A stretch of 64,000 bases of DNA, from assembly GCA_943787435.1 (NCBI GenBank), contig CALSMK010000007.1, positions 18,098 to 82,097 of the forward strand. The letters are read 5' to 3'. The notes under the pieces are model-generated. The model was not told the origin of the DNA. It worked only from the letters and a program-made list of their open reading frames with translations, and made no database searches. This DNA comes from an uncultured Flavobacteriales bacterium (lineage in GTDB: Bacteria > Bacteroidota > Bacteroidia > Flavobacteriales_D > Sanyastnellaceae). The position numbers and the translations under genes were made by a program. This document shows, piece after piece, positions 8,938 to 17,595 of the stretch. The first letter of the stretch is position 1; each line of letters opens with the position of its first letter.

Positions 8938-11900
8938 TTCAATGGCTCCAAGTCAAATTCAAATTCATCCGCAAAAACCCATGTTGGATTCATCCGACCC
9001 AAGTGCCAATCTGGAATCTCTCCTCCGTTGAAATGGGCCAATTCCAACTTCACAAAGCGCGCTTCTCGGCTGCCAGAAAAGGAAACCCGCTCAGTCTGTG
9101 GTGTGTAGTCTTCTGGTTCCATGCCGGTGCCCGCTTGACCGAAGGCTTCAAAAGCCTCGCCATCCAACGAAACACTGCAAGTGATTTGACTCGGTGCCCA
9201 AATCCAAGACTTGACATCTTGCAACACCCCAACGCTCATGCCGTTGACTTGGTAAAGCCCACCCAAGTCTACGGTCACCTCAGCAGGTTGGCCGTAATAG
9301 CCCTGCCAGTCCCCAGTTCTGAAATCAGCACCTTCGCCCCGAATTCCGTCGATCAACGCCCGCTCACCTCCTGCGGCATATTGATTGGCAAATGGGTAGC
9401 GCACGTCGACCTTGTAATCGGGATTCACCCTGGCGATTCTGCCGGTGACCACAGCACTCTTACCATTCGCCGTCTCTGCGACCATTTGAATCACTTGGGT
9501 TCCATGCACCAGCACGGGGCCATCCACATTCTCAAAAGGCCGATTGGCCAAGCTTGGCAGGTCATCTCCCATGCGATAGCCCACAGAGGCTCCCTCATGA
9601 ACACAACCAATGGACACCGACAAGCTGTCTCCAGAATAGCTCCTAGGGGCATTGAGGAAAGGCGCAGTCACAAATTCCTCATCCCCAAGCTCCCAATCTG
9701 AAACTGGCCAGTCTTTCTGTGGGCCTCCCCAACCATCTTCGCCGGCCGGATCATCTTTCAACTCAAAGGACCATGTACCTCCAGCCATCAACTCACTGTG
9801 GCTGACCCAGCTTCGGTTCAATGCCACTCCATCCACACTCCACCCATGGACATAAATGGAGTTAGGAGATTCTCTTTTCGCTGACATCCGCAAAGTCTTG
9901 CCATTGGACAGGTCCCATTCAAACCCATCAAAGCGTGGCGTGCCAATCACATATTGATCGGAACCAGGGGTGACGGGGTACAGCCCCAAAGCACTCCAGA
10001 TGTACCAACTGCTCATTTGCCCGCAATCCTCATTTCCGCTTAGGCCGTCGGGCTCGGCCGTGTACATCACGTCACAAATGCTGTCTACGAGCATTTGAGT
10101 GCGTTCAGGGTGACCGGCAAACGCCGGCAAATAGGCCATGTGATGAGAAGGCTCATTGCCATGGGCATATTGACCAATCAATCCTGTAATGTCGCTCTGA
10201 TGACGACCAGACATGCGACTGGAGCCGGAGAACATTTCCTTCAACATAGATGCATATCCCTCGGGACCGCCGAGCATCTCCATATGCTTGGACACGTCGT
10301 GCGGCACAAAAAAGTTGTATTGCCACCCATTGGCCTCGGTGTACTCAAAGGTGACTTCAGTGGGGTCAAATGCCTCTCGCCATGCGGCGCCATAGCGAGG
10401 CTGAATGAATTCGTTTTCTGGGTTGAACAGATTCTGCCATCCCTGCGCTCTCTTTCCAAAACGAGCTGCCACGTCAACCCTTCCCATGTCTTCAGCCATG
10501 CGTGCAATGCAAGCATCGTCAAAGGCATATTCCAAGGTCTTGGAGACACTCTCACTTTCTCGTTCCAGAGGCAGATAGCCCAAACTGTCCCAAACGGGTT
10601 TGGACAATTCATTGGCTGTGGCCGCAGCCACCATGGCTTCCAGCGCCGCATCTGCATCAAAGCCCCTCAAGCCCTTGGCCCAAGCATCTGCAATGACGGG
10701 CACCGCATGATATCCAATCATGCAACCGGTGTAGTTGCCTGCCAACTCCCACATGGGCAATTGCCCGCCCTCTTCATGCATGGCGATGAAATTCTGAATG
10801 AATTCCTCTGTTCGTTCAGGCTCCAAAACATTCAAAAGAGGATGGGTGGCGCGGAATGTGTCCCACAATGAAAAGACGGTGTAGCGTGGTGCATCCACCT
10901 GCCCATTGTGCACCGCCAAGTCCGTTCCTCGATAACGTCCATCTGCGTCAGAAGCCAAGTTTGGAACCGTCAAACTGTGGTACAAACTGGTGTAGAAAAT
11001 GGTGCGTTCCTCGGGGTCCTTTTCTTGGATTCTGATTCGACCCAAGGCCTGGTCCCAAGCCTGTTCAGCTTTGGCTCTTGCCCCATCAAATCCACCTGCA
11101 CTTGGCGCCTCAGAATTCAAATTATTCAAGGCGCCTTCCACGTCAACAAAACTTAAAGCAACACGCGACTCAACAGACCTTACATCCTTAAAAATCAATG
11201 AGAATATAGGGACAAATGCCATCTCCTGATTCAACAGGCCATCCTCCCCATATTCCGCATTCAATTCAGCCATTTGATCCAACCATTCAAAGGGCTCATC
11301 AAAGCGCATGGCGAAGTAAACATGCTGCTCCTCAGCCCAATTCTTGGACACCCTCAGGCCCACCAACGTGGAATCATCTACCGGGTACATTCCGTAGCTC
11401 AACACATCATCTCGGTGCGCCAAATCCACCACAAGCTGAAGGGTGTCCAGATCCTGCAATGTCCATCGGTGCCAGCCCACCCGAGCCCCCGCTGTGACCT
11501 CCACAGAAATCCCGCTTCGTTCCAATTCACATGAGTAATGTCCGGCATGGGCCTGCTGACTGCCTGGAACAAACCGATCTCGATAACGCTCTTGCCAAGT
11601 GGCTCCAGTGTCCATGGGACCAACAGTAGGCATCAGCAGGACATCTCCATAGTCACTCACTCCCGTGCCCTGAAGGTGGGTATGACTGAACCCGTATACC
11701 ACATCATCCGTGATGTGAAACCCTCCGCATCCATCCCAACCCTCGAGTCGGGTGTCAGGACTCACCTGAACCATTCCAAAAGGGACTGTGGCCCCTGGGA
11801 AGGTGTGCCCATGACCACCCGTCCCAATGAAGGGGTCCACTTGCTGGCACAAACGTGACGGTGGCGCATCGCATCCGATCACGAGCAACATGAAGGGCCA

Positions 11901-11951
11901 CAAAGACCATTGAAGCAGGTTGGTGAATCGCGTATTCATGGAGGTCGTCAT
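8934..11951 (-). CDS. GH92 family alpha-1,2-mannosidase-like lipoprotein
   Basis: 1005 residues from ATG 11951, chosen because it overlaps the preceding stop by 4 bases and is soon followed by a lipoprotein signal (LLVIGC). The mature start CQQVDPFIGTGGHGHTFPGA is the classic GH92 N-terminal signature. FSHTHLQGTG, TDWLPDW-like segments and NEDCGQMSSWYIWSALGLYP match the GH92 catalytic (alpha/alpha)6 domain. GH92 enzymes are calcium-dependent exo-mannosidases acting on high-mannose N-glycans. After about residue 760 a chitobiase-like beta domain and a discoidin-like C-terminus (FVKLELAHFNG) follow, which could bind carbohydrate. The neighbours do not form a SusCD polysaccharide utilisation locus, which is unusual for this family in Bacteroidota. 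Confidence 0.93.
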   Translation of the reverse strand: MTTSMNTRFTNLLQWSLWPFMLLVIGCDAPPSRLCQQVDPFIGTGGHGHTFPGATVPFGMVQVSPDTRLEGWDGCGGFHITDDVVYGFSHTHLQGTGVSDYGDVLLMPTVGPMDTGATWQERYRDRFVPGSQQAHAGHYSCELERSGISVEVTAGARVGWHRWTLQDLDTLQLVVDLAHRDDVLSYGMYPVDDSTLVGLRVSKNWAEEQHVYFAMRFDEPFEWLDQMAELNAEYGEDGLLNQEMAFVPIFSLIFKDVRSVESRVALSFVDVEGALNNLNSEAPSAGGFDGARAKAEQAWDQALGRIRIQEKDPEERTIFYTSLYHSLTVPNLASDADGRYRGTDLAVHNGQVDAPRYTVFSLWDTFRATHPLLNVLEPERTEEFIQNFIAMHEEGGQLPMWELAGNYTGCMIGYHAVPVIADAWAKGLRGFDADAALEAMVAAATANELSKPVWDSLGYLPLERESESVSKTLEYAFDDACIARMAEDMGRVDVAARFGKRAQGWQNLFNPENEFIQPRYGAAWREAFDPTEVTFEYTEANGWQYNFFVPHDVSKHMEMLGGPEGYASMLKEMFSGSSRMSGRHQSDITGLIGQYAHGNEPSHHMAYLPAFAGHPERTQMLVDSICDVMYTAEPDGLSGNEDCGQMSSWYIWSALGLYPVTPGSDQYVIGTPRFDGFEWDLSNGKTLRMSAKRESPNSIYVHGWSVDGVALNRSWVSHSELMAGGTWSFELKDDPAGEDGWGGPQKDWPVSDWELGDEEFVTAPFLNAPRSYSGDSLSVSIGCVHEGASVGYRMGDDLPSLANRPFENVDGPVLVHGTQVIQMVAETANGKSAVVTGRIARVNPDYKVDVRYPFANQYAAGGERALIDGIRGEGADFRTGDWQGYYGQPAEVTVDLGGLYQVNGMSVGVLQDVKSWIWAPSQITCSVSLDGEAFEAFGQAGTGMEPEDYTPQTERVSFSGSREARFVKLELAHFNGGEIPDWHLGRMNPTWVFADEFEFDLEPLK

Positions 11952-12502
11952 TTCTGTTTGAGGGTCGGCACAGGAGATCCAGGCGGCACAGCCAACCCTC
12001 CAGCAGGGTCTTTGCACACCATGCATTTCATGCGGTCATGGAATCCAAAATGCTGAATGGATGGGGCAGGAGGAGACAAAATGCTATCCAAAGACATCTG
12101 CTGCACCGGAGAAAGAAAGTCCGACAAGAAGGCATTCCTTTCTTGCTTGACCCCCTTGATCTGTTTTTGAAGCGCCCCCACTTGGACCAGCAATTCGGAC
12201 TCGTCCATCTCCAACCTCTCGAGAGAATCCACCCGAGCCTTCAACTCATGGCTCTTTTTGGCCGCCATTTCAAAAGTCCCTGTCCAGATTTGCTGCACAG
12301 CCGAAACAGGCTTGAAGCGGTCCACCAACGCGTTCAACATCCTCAATTCAGCGCCATTGAGCTCAGACCTTGATGAATCTGCTGCCACGACCGGCTGGGA
12401 AGCCTGCCCCAGAGCCGAGCCCATCGAAAAAGCCAGACAACAAACCAGCAAGGCCCCTGAGGCCATACGGGTAAAACAAGAACGGGCGGAAACCGAGGTC
12501 AT
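11948..12502 (-). CDS. Small secreted hypothetical protein with coiled coil and C-terminal CxxC
   Basis: 184 residues, no family recognised. It has a signal peptide (hydrophobic ALLVCCLAFSMGSALGQ). The middle (about residues 45-130) is charged and heptad-like (LKARVDSLERLEMDESELLVQVGALQKQI), indicating a coiled coil, with QERNAFLSDFLSPVQQMSLD after it. The C-terminus has a CMVC pair after FGFHDRMK, which could bind metal or form a disulfide. Its stop overlaps the GH92 start by 4 bases, so it is co-translated with that enzyme. A role as periplasmic partner is possible, but nothing in the sequence proves it. Confidence 0.65.
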   Translation of the reverse strand: MTSVSARSCFTRMASGALLVCCLAFSMGSALGQASQPVVAADSSRSELNGAELRMLNALVDRFKPVSAVQQIWTGTFEMAAKKSHELKARVDSLERLEMDESELLVQVGALQKQIKGVKQERNAFLSDFLSPVQQMSLDSILSPPAPSIQHFGFHDRMKCMVCKDPAGGLAVPPGSPVPTLKQK

Positions 12503-12596
12503 TCAGGGCACAAATTACCGCCTTGGCTTGAGGTCCCCAGAAAGCATCCAATGAACGGCCTCGTTCCATGGTGACGACGACGTCAAACACCGACCA

Positions 12597-13676
12597 CTAA
12601 CGTCCAGTCCATAGCTGCTCTCCCTGCACACCCTCTATGCGCGCTTGCCTGGTCGGCACCTCCACCACCAAACCAGACCCGGATAGCTTTCGGGGCACAG
12701 GCGAACCTGAGCAGCCACCGGGGAATCCAAGAGGGGCACACCCAAACAGTTTACCGCGCCCCGAAACCACCAATGCATCCGCCAAAAGAAGCGAAGCACT
12801 AAAACTCAACCCATCGACCATCACGGACAAGGGAACGCGGACAGTGCGCTTTGACCGAACCAATGACCCATCCTCGACTGGCTCAAAAGGCGCCTCATGC
12901 CCCCAGTGCCTCTCCGTCTCCAAAGGCCATTCCTCATTGGATAAAAACAAACCAAGCACAGAATGCCTGCGAGAACGGTACCCGCCAGTATTGCCTCTTA
13001 AATCCAGCATCACAGGCACATTGGCTCGACGGATTTTCCGGCGGATGCGTCTGAATTCCCGACCAAAAACTGAGGCGGAATTCGCGCCAAACGAAGGGAT
13101 CACCCAGCGAACAAAAGCCCCGTGATCCTCCAGCCGCATTCCCAACAACGAAGACGCCTTCTTTGGCGCATGGCGCAACGCAGCAGCTATCGAGTCCGTC
13201 AAAAACTGGCCTGAACCAAGGACCCCAACCCAAGGCCAAGTCCGTTTGAGCCACTCAGACCTGGCGCTCTCCGGCAAGGCCACACTGGGACCAAACCCAG
13301 ACCAGACCTCACCAGTGAGGAGTTCGCCTGCAGCAGGAGAGGGGGCTTGGAGCCTGAGGGGCGTTAACAGATCAAACCTGACCCTCAAATGGGCATCCCT
13401 CAAAGACCTCACCCAAGCATGCACTGCAAGCGCCCAATCCACTTCACTGACCCGCGCTGTATCCACAGCCAAGTTCATTAACGCATGCCTCGACGTCAAC
13501 CGCCCTAAACGCTGACCGTCCTGAGCGAGCACGGGCTCAACCCAACTGTCCAAGTCTGCAATGTCCATCCTTCGCTCTTCCAAGGACACGGGATCCCATT
13601 GCCCAAAGCCCATTTGGAAGCAAAAAAGAGAAATGACCATCAACAGCCATCGAAGAGCGGAAGGAAACAAAAGCAT
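12597..13676 (-). CDS. S41-like (C-terminal processing protease type) peptidase
   Basis: 359 residues from ATG 13676, which shares one base with the paaZ stop (TGATG). The signal segment is WLLMVISLFCFQMGFGQ. A helical N-terminal region (about 20-170) precedes an S41-type core: VPVMLDLRGNTGGYRS, then VPLSVMVDGLSFSASLLLADAL, where the Ser corresponds to the catalytic Ser of tail-specific proteases, and GRGKLFGCAPLGFPGG, where a Lys may complete a Ser/Lys dyad. No PDZ domain is visible. It probably acts in the periplasm on unknown proteins. The substrate and the reason for coupling to paaZ are unclear. Confidence 0.75.
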   Translation of the reverse strand: MLLFPSALRWLLMVISLFCFQMGFGQWDPVSLEERRMDIADLDSWVEPVLAQDGQRLGRLTSRHALMNLAVDTARVSEVDWALAVHAWVRSLRDAHLRVRFDLLTPLRLQAPSPAAGELLTGEVWSGFGPSVALPESARSEWLKRTWPWVGVLGSGQFLTDSIAAALRHAPKKASSLLGMRLEDHGAFVRWVIPSFGANSASVFGREFRRIRRKIRRANVPVMLDLRGNTGGYRSRRHSVLGLFLSNEEWPLETERHWGHEAPFEPVEDGSLVRSKRTVRVPLSVMVDGLSFSASLLLADALVVSGRGKLFGCAPLGFPGGCSGSPVPRKLSGSGLVVEVPTRQARIEGVQGEQLWTGR

Positions 13677-15751
13677 CAAAGCGTGGAAACGTCCGGCCCT
13701 TGCGATTGTGGCTGCTCCTTGTTTTTCACCATCGTCAAAATGGTTGCAATGGCCACTGTTTCGCCAGTTTCATCGGTGACATCCACCTTGAACTTGACAA
13801 TCCCTTTCAAAATGTCATCCTCACCCTTCCATTCCTGTTGAATTCGCTCCTCAACTGTGAGCTTCACTCCAATGGTCATTCCTGGGTATACCGGCTTGGT
13901 GAATCGACAAGACTCCAAACCGTAATTCAGCAAAACAGGGCCTTTGTGAGGAGACACAAACATTCCCGCAGCCTTTGACAAAACCCAATACCCGTGGGCC
14001 ACGCGCTGCTCGAAAATGGTGCCTTCCAGCGACGTTTCATCTACGTGGGCATAAAAGTGATCCCCACTCACATTGGCGAAATTCACAATGTCCGCCTCGG
14101 TCACGGTGTGCCGATGGGTGCTGTATGTCATGCCCACAGACAACTCCTCAAAATGAAGACGGAAGGGGTGCACAAGAGACTCTGGACGCGCCGCTCCGGG
14201 CTGATGACGAGACGTAATCGCCGTGATTGTATCCGGATGCCCTTGAATGGCCGTTCTCTGCAAATAGTGCCCCAACCCCCGAAGGCCTCCCATTTCTTCA
14301 CCACCGCCAGCTCGGCCCGGTCCACCGTGAACCAGCTGCGGCATGGGGCTTCCATGACCGGTGCTTTCTTTGGCACAGTCTGCATCCAAAACCAAGATTC
14401 GACCATGGTGCGTTGCCGCCTCCACAACAAACTCCCGAGCCACCGCCTTGTCTGCTGTAACAATACTACAACAAAGAGATCCTTTTCCCTTGTGAACCAA
14501 CTCGATAGCATCGGATAAATTGCGGTAAGGAAGGAGGCTTGAAACGGGGCCAAACGGCTCAACTTCGTGGACCAATTTGGCTTGCAAAGGCGAACTGTGG
14601 GTCAACAACCTCGGACCATAAAACGCCCCATCCTCAGCATTGGCCCCAATCAAATCAGGCCGATCCAAAGCAAACATCGTTTCGGTCTCTGTCATCAGTT
14701 TCGCGACCGCAGACTCCACTTCAGCCCTTTGGGACAAACCTGCCAGGGCTCCCATTCGAACGGCTTCATTGGCAGGATCACCCATTTGAACCCGCTCCAA
14801 TTGTGACTTCAATGCATCTCGCACAGCCTCCAGATGCGCCTCTGGAACCATGGCCCGGCGCACTGCAGTGCAACGCTGACCGCATTTGATGGTGAATTCA
14901 CGCCTAAGCTCTTTGATGAACAGATCAAACTCTGCCGTCCCCGGGGCGGCATCTGGCCCCAGAACCATGCTGTTCAATGAGTCTGCCTCCAAGTTGAAGG
15001 GGACATTCTCACTCTGAATCTTCGGGTGGGCTTTGAGCATGCTGCCCGTTTCTGCAGAGCCCGTAAATGTGACCACATCTTGAAAGCCGACATGGTCCAA
15101 TAGGTCTCGCGCACCTCCACAGACCAACTGCAGCGCACCTTCGGGCAGAATACCCGAAGCTTCAATCTCCTTCACCATCGCATGGGCGACATAAGAAGTG
15201 AGCGTTGCAGGCTTCACTATGGCAGGCACACCAGCCAGCAAATTCACACTGACCTTTTCCAGCATCCCCCAAATGGGAAAGTTGTAGGCATTAATATGTA
15301 TAGCGACACCCCGTTTGGGAACGCCGATGTGATGACCAATGAAGGACCCTCCTTTGGAAAGGAGAGCAGGATCACCATCCACCAAGTAGGGGAGGTCTGG
15401 CAATTGCTTCCGCAGGCTGGCATAAGCGAACATCGTTCCTATGCCCCCTTCAATGTCAATCCACGAATCTGAGCGGGTTGCTCCCGTATGCGCACTCCAT
15501 ACATAGAACTTCTCCTTGTTGGCCATCAAGTGGAGGGCCAATGTCTTGAGCATCATGCCCCGCTCCTGGAAGGTCATCTTCCGGAGGTGCGCTCCTCCGA
15601 CTTGTCTTCCATAACGACAGGCAGCATCAAGGTCAACATTAGACGCATCCACTGCGGCAACGGGTCTTCCGTGCACAGCGTCGAGGAGGGGAGAGGGGTT
15701 GGGACCAGCAGGAGACCATTGCCCTTGAATGAAATTATCGAGTACCAGCAT
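13676..15751 (-). CDS. paaZ: Bifunctional phenylacetate-degradation enzyme PaaZ (aldehyde dehydrogenase + MaoC hydratase)
   Basis: 691 residues from ATG 15751 (an upstream in-frame GTG at 15760 is less likely). The N-terminal about 520 residues are an aldehyde dehydrogenase: FPIWGMLEKVSVNLLAGVPAIVKPA, FTGSAETGSML, the Glu in NLEADSLNSMV and the catalytic Cys in IKCGQRCTAVRR. The C-terminal about 150 residues are a MaoC/hot-dog hydratase with FANVSGDHFYAHVDE (Asp/His pair). This two-domain layout is PaaZ, which opens the oxepin-CoA ring and oxidises the semialdehyde in aerobic phenylacetyl-CoA degradation. No other paa gene is in the window. The length matches the family (about 680). Confidence 0.9.
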   Translation of the reverse strand: MLVLDNFIQGQWSPAGPNPSPLLDAVHGRPVAAVDASNVDLDAACRYGRQVGGAHLRKMTFQERGMMLKTLALHLMANKEKFYVWSAHTGATRSDSWIDIEGGIGTMFAYASLRKQLPDLPYLVDGDPALLSKGGSFIGHHIGVPKRGVAIHINAYNFPIWGMLEKVSVNLLAGVPAIVKPATLTSYVAHAMVKEIEASGILPEGALQLVCGGARDLLDHVGFQDVVTFTGSAETGSMLKAHPKIQSENVPFNLEADSLNSMVLGPDAAPGTAEFDLFIKELRREFTIKCGQRCTAVRRAMVPEAHLEAVRDALKSQLERVQMGDPANEAVRMGALAGLSQRAEVESAVAKLMTETETMFALDRPDLIGANAEDGAFYGPRLLTHSSPLQAKLVHEVEPFGPVSSLLPYRNLSDAIELVHKGKGSLCCSIVTADKAVAREFVVEAATHHGRILVLDADCAKESTGHGSPMPQLVHGGPGRAGGGEEMGGLRGLGHYLQRTAIQGHPDTITAITSRHQPGAARPESLVHPFRLHFEELSVGMTYSTHRHTVTEADIVNFANVSGDHFYAHVDETSLEGTIFEQRVAHGYWVLSKAAGMFVSPHKGPVLLNYGLESCRFTKPVYPGMTIGVKLTVEERIQQEWKGEDDILKGIVKFKVDVTDETGETVAIATILTMVKNKEQPQSQGPDVSTL

Positions 15752-15892
15752 GTGAATCACAAAGAAAAGGACTCAATTGATGAAGAAATCCTTAATTCGT
15801 CGACAGAATCCTTTCGTATGGCGGGAATTTCCGCTATATTGGAGAAGAATTGTATCGCCTCCTCTAGTCTTTGAATCACTAACACCCTGAAC

Positions 15893-16861
15893 ATGAAGAA
15901 CTTGTTCGCACTCTCTGCCGCTGTGCTTTTCGGCTTTTCCGCCGCCGCCAGCAACGTCCAGCTTGTAGTCCAAGCTGTCGACAACGGTGATGCCGTACCT
16001 GGCAACACTTACCGCGTTTACGCTGAGCTGCCCTCAAACCAGCACAGCCTCCATGCCATCTTCGCCGATGGTGAACACATGCTGAATGTGACCTCCACAG
16101 GAACGTTCTATCAGAACCAACTCGGTGGCGCCACCAGCTATGACATCAACAACGCCATCATCGGAATGGATGAAACCCTGGCTTATGACAGCTGGGTAAC
16201 TGTTGGCGCTGACAACAACAACAACAACAGCCTTTGGAACATCGGCATTGATTTTGCCGAGTTCAACTCAGGTGGTGCCATCGAAGTGGTGGACGGAGCT
16301 TGGTTCGTCGTTCCTACAGACGTTCGTGCTGCAGCTGATGCCCGCAACCTCGTTTTGTTGATGCAAATCACCACTGACGGAACGGCCACTGGCACACTGA
16401 ACATGCAAGGATGGACTCCAAACGGTGAAACATGGCGTGATTACGACATGACCTTCACAACGGAGAACGCCGAAGTGTTCGGATGTACTGACACCCAGGC
16501 CAGCAACTTCAATGTTGAAGCCACCTACGACAACGGAGCTTGCGAGTTCGCAAATGACAACGGCGCCATTGCTGACCTCTTCGATCTCGAAGACAGCAAC
16601 TGGAACGTTTTCCCGAACCCCGTTTTTGAAGGACACTTCAGCATTCAGTTCGACAAGGAAGTCAACCTTGGTTCTGAGAACATCATCGTCGAAGTTCTGG
16701 ACATGTCTGGTAAAGCAGCCATCTCTCAGGAAATGACTTCAGGTGACGTCATCGGAGGCAACCGCATCATGGTCAAGCACAGCCTCGCTGCTGGAGCCTA
16801 CACCTTGAGCGTGACCCACAAGGACTTCTCCGCTGCACAAAACTTGATTGTGAAGAAGTAA
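15893..16861 (+). CDS. Secreted T9SS-sorted protein with a GCTDxxAxN motif
   Basis: 322 residues with signal peptide (KNLFALSAAVLFGFSAAAS). Residues 20-190 form a beta-rich domain (LVVQAVDNGDAVPGNTYRVY, AIFADGEHMLNV) without enzymatic signature, similar to domains seen in many secreted flavobacterial proteins. Around 200-220 sits FGCTDTQASNFNVEATYDNG, the short GCTDxxAxNF motif that recurs in other proteins of this window. The C-terminal about 75 residues (WNVFPNPVFEG, VEVLDMSGKA, LAAGAYTLSV, final LIVKK) are a T9SS type A sorting domain. It is followed immediately by a strong terminator. Function unknown, presumably cell-surface. Confidence 0.85.
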   Translation: MKNLFALSAAVLFGFSAAASNVQLVVQAVDNGDAVPGNTYRVYAELPSNQHSLHAIFADGEHMLNVTSTGTFYQNQLGGATSYDINNAIIGMDETLAYDSWVTVGADNNNNNSLWNIGIDFAEFNSGGAIEVVDGAWFVVPTDVRAAADARNLVLLMQITTDGTATGTLNMQGWTPNGETWRDYDMTFTTENAEVFGCTDTQASNFNVEATYDNGACEFANDNGAIADLFDLEDSNWNVFPNPVFEGHFSIQFDKEVNLGSENIIVEVLDMSGKAAISQEMTSGDVIGGNRIMVKHSLAAGAYTLSVTHKDFSAAQNLIVKK

Positions 16862-16885
16862 GATTCTCACGATCTCAAATCAAGA

Positions 16886-16917
16886 AAGCCGACCCGTTTT
16901 GGGTCGGCTTTTCTTTT
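16886..16917 (+). terminator. Rho-independent terminator after the T9SS gene
   Basis: Stem GCCGACCC (16888-16895) and GGGTCGGC (16901-16908) with a GTTTT loop, preceded by AA and followed by TTTTCTTTT. It lies 25 bases after the stop of the plus-strand T9SS gene. Confidence 0.92.
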
Positions 16918-17503
16918 GCCCCAACTTTCTACATTATGTTAAAACAGAAGGAAGAGGTGGAATCTGCCTGACCATCGGACCGACGGTCCATGGACCAGAG
17001 GGGTAAGCATGGACCTCTGCAACCTACCCAAGACGCGCACCCACCTGAGTTCATAAGGATCATTCGCCGTTCTGCAGCCGCTCAAGGAGAGAGCATGTCT
17101 ACGAGCGTCTGATCAAACGCCATCTGATGCACCGCTGGCAGCCTTGGCCCATTTTTTTTGCGAATTTGAACGCGTCTTGACCATACCCGTGAATTCGAAA
17201 AAATCTGACAACCGCATTCGGGGCCTCTTAATCGCCAAGCCAATTGAAACGCGTGATCATCATAGCGTCCTGTAGTTTGAAGGAGATTCCACGTATATGA
17301 CTGGATACCGTCCAACAATCCGAATCCAACCATCAGAGTCCAGCCATCAGACTTGACAGAAACCTGACGAGTGCACTTTCCTCAACCCAGTAGATCCACA
17401 TTCAAAAGGTGAACTGCCACAAACATGATTCTACGGCCAAGAGCTCTTGCCAAAGCCAGGCATAAATGGTCATGAAGCCATTCCATTCAGAATTCACCCC
17501 CTA
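16918..17503. other. Gene-poor block of about 590 bases with nested inverted repeats
   Basis: I see no convincing gene here. A minus-strand open frame at 17082-17333 (83 codons) has no recognisable motif. Near the left end are several inverted repeats: GGACC GAC GGTCC (16977-16989), the perfect palindrome GGTCCATGGACC (16985-16996), and CAGAGG (16996-17001) pairing with CCTCTG (17014-17019). An octamer T run lies at about 17152. At the left edge TTATGTTAAAA (16934-16944) resembles one arm of a dif site, and a full dif-like site bounds the block on the right. It could hold a small RNA or be the remnant of an inserted element. Confidence 0.5.
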
Positions 17504-17531
17504 GTGAATGATAATTTACATTATGTAAAAT
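17504..17531. other. dif-like XerCD recombination site (candidate)
   Basis: The 28 bases split as an 11-base arm GTGAATGATAA, a 6-base centre TTTACA and an 11-base arm TTATGTAAAAT. This is the 11-6-11 architecture of chromosomal dif sites. The right arm differs by one base each from the well-known XerD arm of E. coli (TTATGTTAAAT) and of B. subtilis (TTATGTAAACT). The inner ATAA of the left arm also matches the E. coli site. The function is inferred from this resemblance only; the palindrome could instead bind a regulator. Confidence 0.45.
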
Positions 17532-17537
17532 AGAGCC

Positions 17538-17570
17538 GAAAAAGAAAAAGGGGCAAGCGCCCCTCTTTCT
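17538..17570 (-). terminator. Rho-independent terminator of the TPR/gyrA unit
   Basis: On the minus strand, GGGGC (17563-17559) and GCCCC (17554-17550) form a stem around GCTT, followed by TTTTTCTTTTTC. A/T pairs extend the stem on both sides. It lies 26 bases after the stop of the TPR gene. Confidence 0.85.
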
Positions 17571-17595
17571 GATGCTGATCAAATGTTCTTATGTC

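Noticed and set aside
10095..10871. 258-codon plus-strand open frame inside GH92
   Set aside because: Shadow of the minus-strand GH92 catalytic domain, which has clear conserved motifs.
17082..17333. 83-codon minus-strand open frame in the gene-poor block
   Set aside because: No motif, no start context and no neighbour link; kept only as a remark in the block description.
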